Below, piece after piece: positions 50,077 to 50,410 of a stretch of DNA of 50,410 nt. A program made the translations under genes and the position numbers. Each line of letters begins with the position of its first letter. The first letter of the stretch is position 1. Under the pieces are notes generated by a model, which searched no databases, was not told the DNA's origin, and saw only the letters and a program-made list of their open reading frames with translations. Source of the stretch: a virus. The DNA lies in IMG/VR virus record IMGVR_UViG_3300042521_003411, positions 1-50,410 of that record; one strand, given 5' to 3'.

Positions 50077-50410
50077 ATGGTACGTTCTCAGTTCGAGAAC
50101 AGTTGGAAATATGATCCGAGTAAAGCTATTATTTTTTTCGATATTGACAATATGAAAATTCTGAATAGTACGTTAGGTTATTCAGAAGTGGATGATCGCA
50201 TTCAAAAAGTTTTTTCTAACGTTCGTAAGGATGAACTTATAGCTCGTTGGTATAGTGGTGATGAGTTCGTTATAATTGCTCCTCTTAAAGATGCTATGTT
50301 ATGCGCCCAAAGGATAAGATCGCTATTTAATAACCAAAATATATCAGTTACAGGAGCGATCGTTCCGGTATTTGATATACCACTTAAAGATAACGTAAAA
50401 AAGGCTAGTG
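50077..50410 (+). CDS. GGDEF-domain protein, N-terminal part (cut by window edge)
   Basis: 111 residues, open at the right edge, ATG at 50077. IIFFDIDNMKILNSTLGYSEVDDRI corresponds to the DxD/FKxxND.xGHxxGD part of GGDEF enzymes, and ARWYSGDEFVIIAPL to the signature loop (SGDEF for GGDEF). The domain starts at about residue 17, so there is no N-terminal sensor. It may make a cyclic dinucleotide or another nucleotide signal; with the rest unseen, activity and length are open. Only GGGG, 3 bp away, resembles a ribosome site. Confidence 0.82.
   Translation, partial: MVRSQFENSWKYDPSKAIIFFDIDNMKILNSTLGYSEVDDRIQKVFSNVRKDELIARWYSGDEFVIIAPLKDAMLCAQRIRSLFNNQNISVTGAIVPVFDIPLKDNVKKAS

Noticed and set aside
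1-50410. tRNA or rRNA genes
   Set aside because: None recognised on reading both strands; a tRNAscan-type search was not possible.

Overview
The window looks like part of a temperate siphovirus (or phage-plasmid) of a cyanobacterium. Evidence for the host: most of the window is AT-rich but dotted with the cyanobacterial HIP1 octamer GCGATCGC (for example near 2.73, 5.12, 8.41, 10.22, 12.13, 14.02, 18.21, 19.99, 21.97, 29.23 and 43.59 kb). Evidence for a tailed phage: a GpA-type terminase large subunit and lambda-like tail-tip genes K, L, I and J. Capsid, portal, tape-measure and integrase genes are not in the window, and both ends cut through genes.

Layout. (1) 1-4.7 kb, minus strand: family B DNA polymerase (cut off), an AEP primase-DnaB helicase fusion, and a DnaD/replisome-organiser-like initiator with iteron-like repeats inside its own gene. 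(2) 4.8-10.3 kb: an HTH regulator facing a plus-strand operon for an SSB-like protein with an acidic tip, a RecD2-like helicase and four small unknown proteins. (3) 10.3-21.5 kb: virion genes on both strands: a minor tail protein with repeats and a LamG domain, gpK (plus), then gpL, gpJ with an inserted Hint domain, gpI, a glycosyltransferase and a second gpM-headed protein with a putative glycan-binding or hydrolase barrel (minus). (4) 21.6-25.9 kb, minus: an SF2 helicase, a second AEP-like primase/helicase fusion and a small ribbon-helix-helix protein behind a near-consensus promoter. (5) 25.9-27.3 kb: a gene-free control region with AT-rich DNA, a long inverted repeat, 23-bp iterons matching those in the initiator gene, and palindromic operator/centromere-like repeats. 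(6) 27.3-32.3 kb, plus: a MerR-like protein, unknown proteins, membrane proteins, M23 and GH19 peptidoglycan hydrolases. One of these genes contains 19 GGAA motifs spaced 10 or 11 bp apart. (7) 32.3-33.0 kb, minus: a membrane-anchored FHA protein. (8) 33.15-41.07 kb: a GC-rich, HIP1-free island of 14 tightly coupled fibre/adhesin genes. (9) 41.1-43.5 kb: a virion-like gene and TerL. (10) 43.5-50.0 kb, minus: a candidate small terminase and many small accessory genes, including an FGE-sulfatase-fold protein whose C-terminus looks like a diversity-generating-retroelement variable region, a lipoprotein, a LuxR-type HTH and a pentapeptide-repeat protein. (11) 50.08 kb to the end, plus: a GGDEF-domain protein, cut off.

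How they fit together (inference): the initiator probably binds the 23-bp iterons at two places and loads the AEP-DnaB helicase for PolB. The RHH and MerR-like proteins are candidates to bind the repeat arrays of the control region. The tail module and the fibre island set host recognition, and the DGR-like target could diversify binding further. The most unusual signals are the helically phased GGAA array, the shared iterons, and the retroelement-type variable region with no reverse transcriptase in the window.
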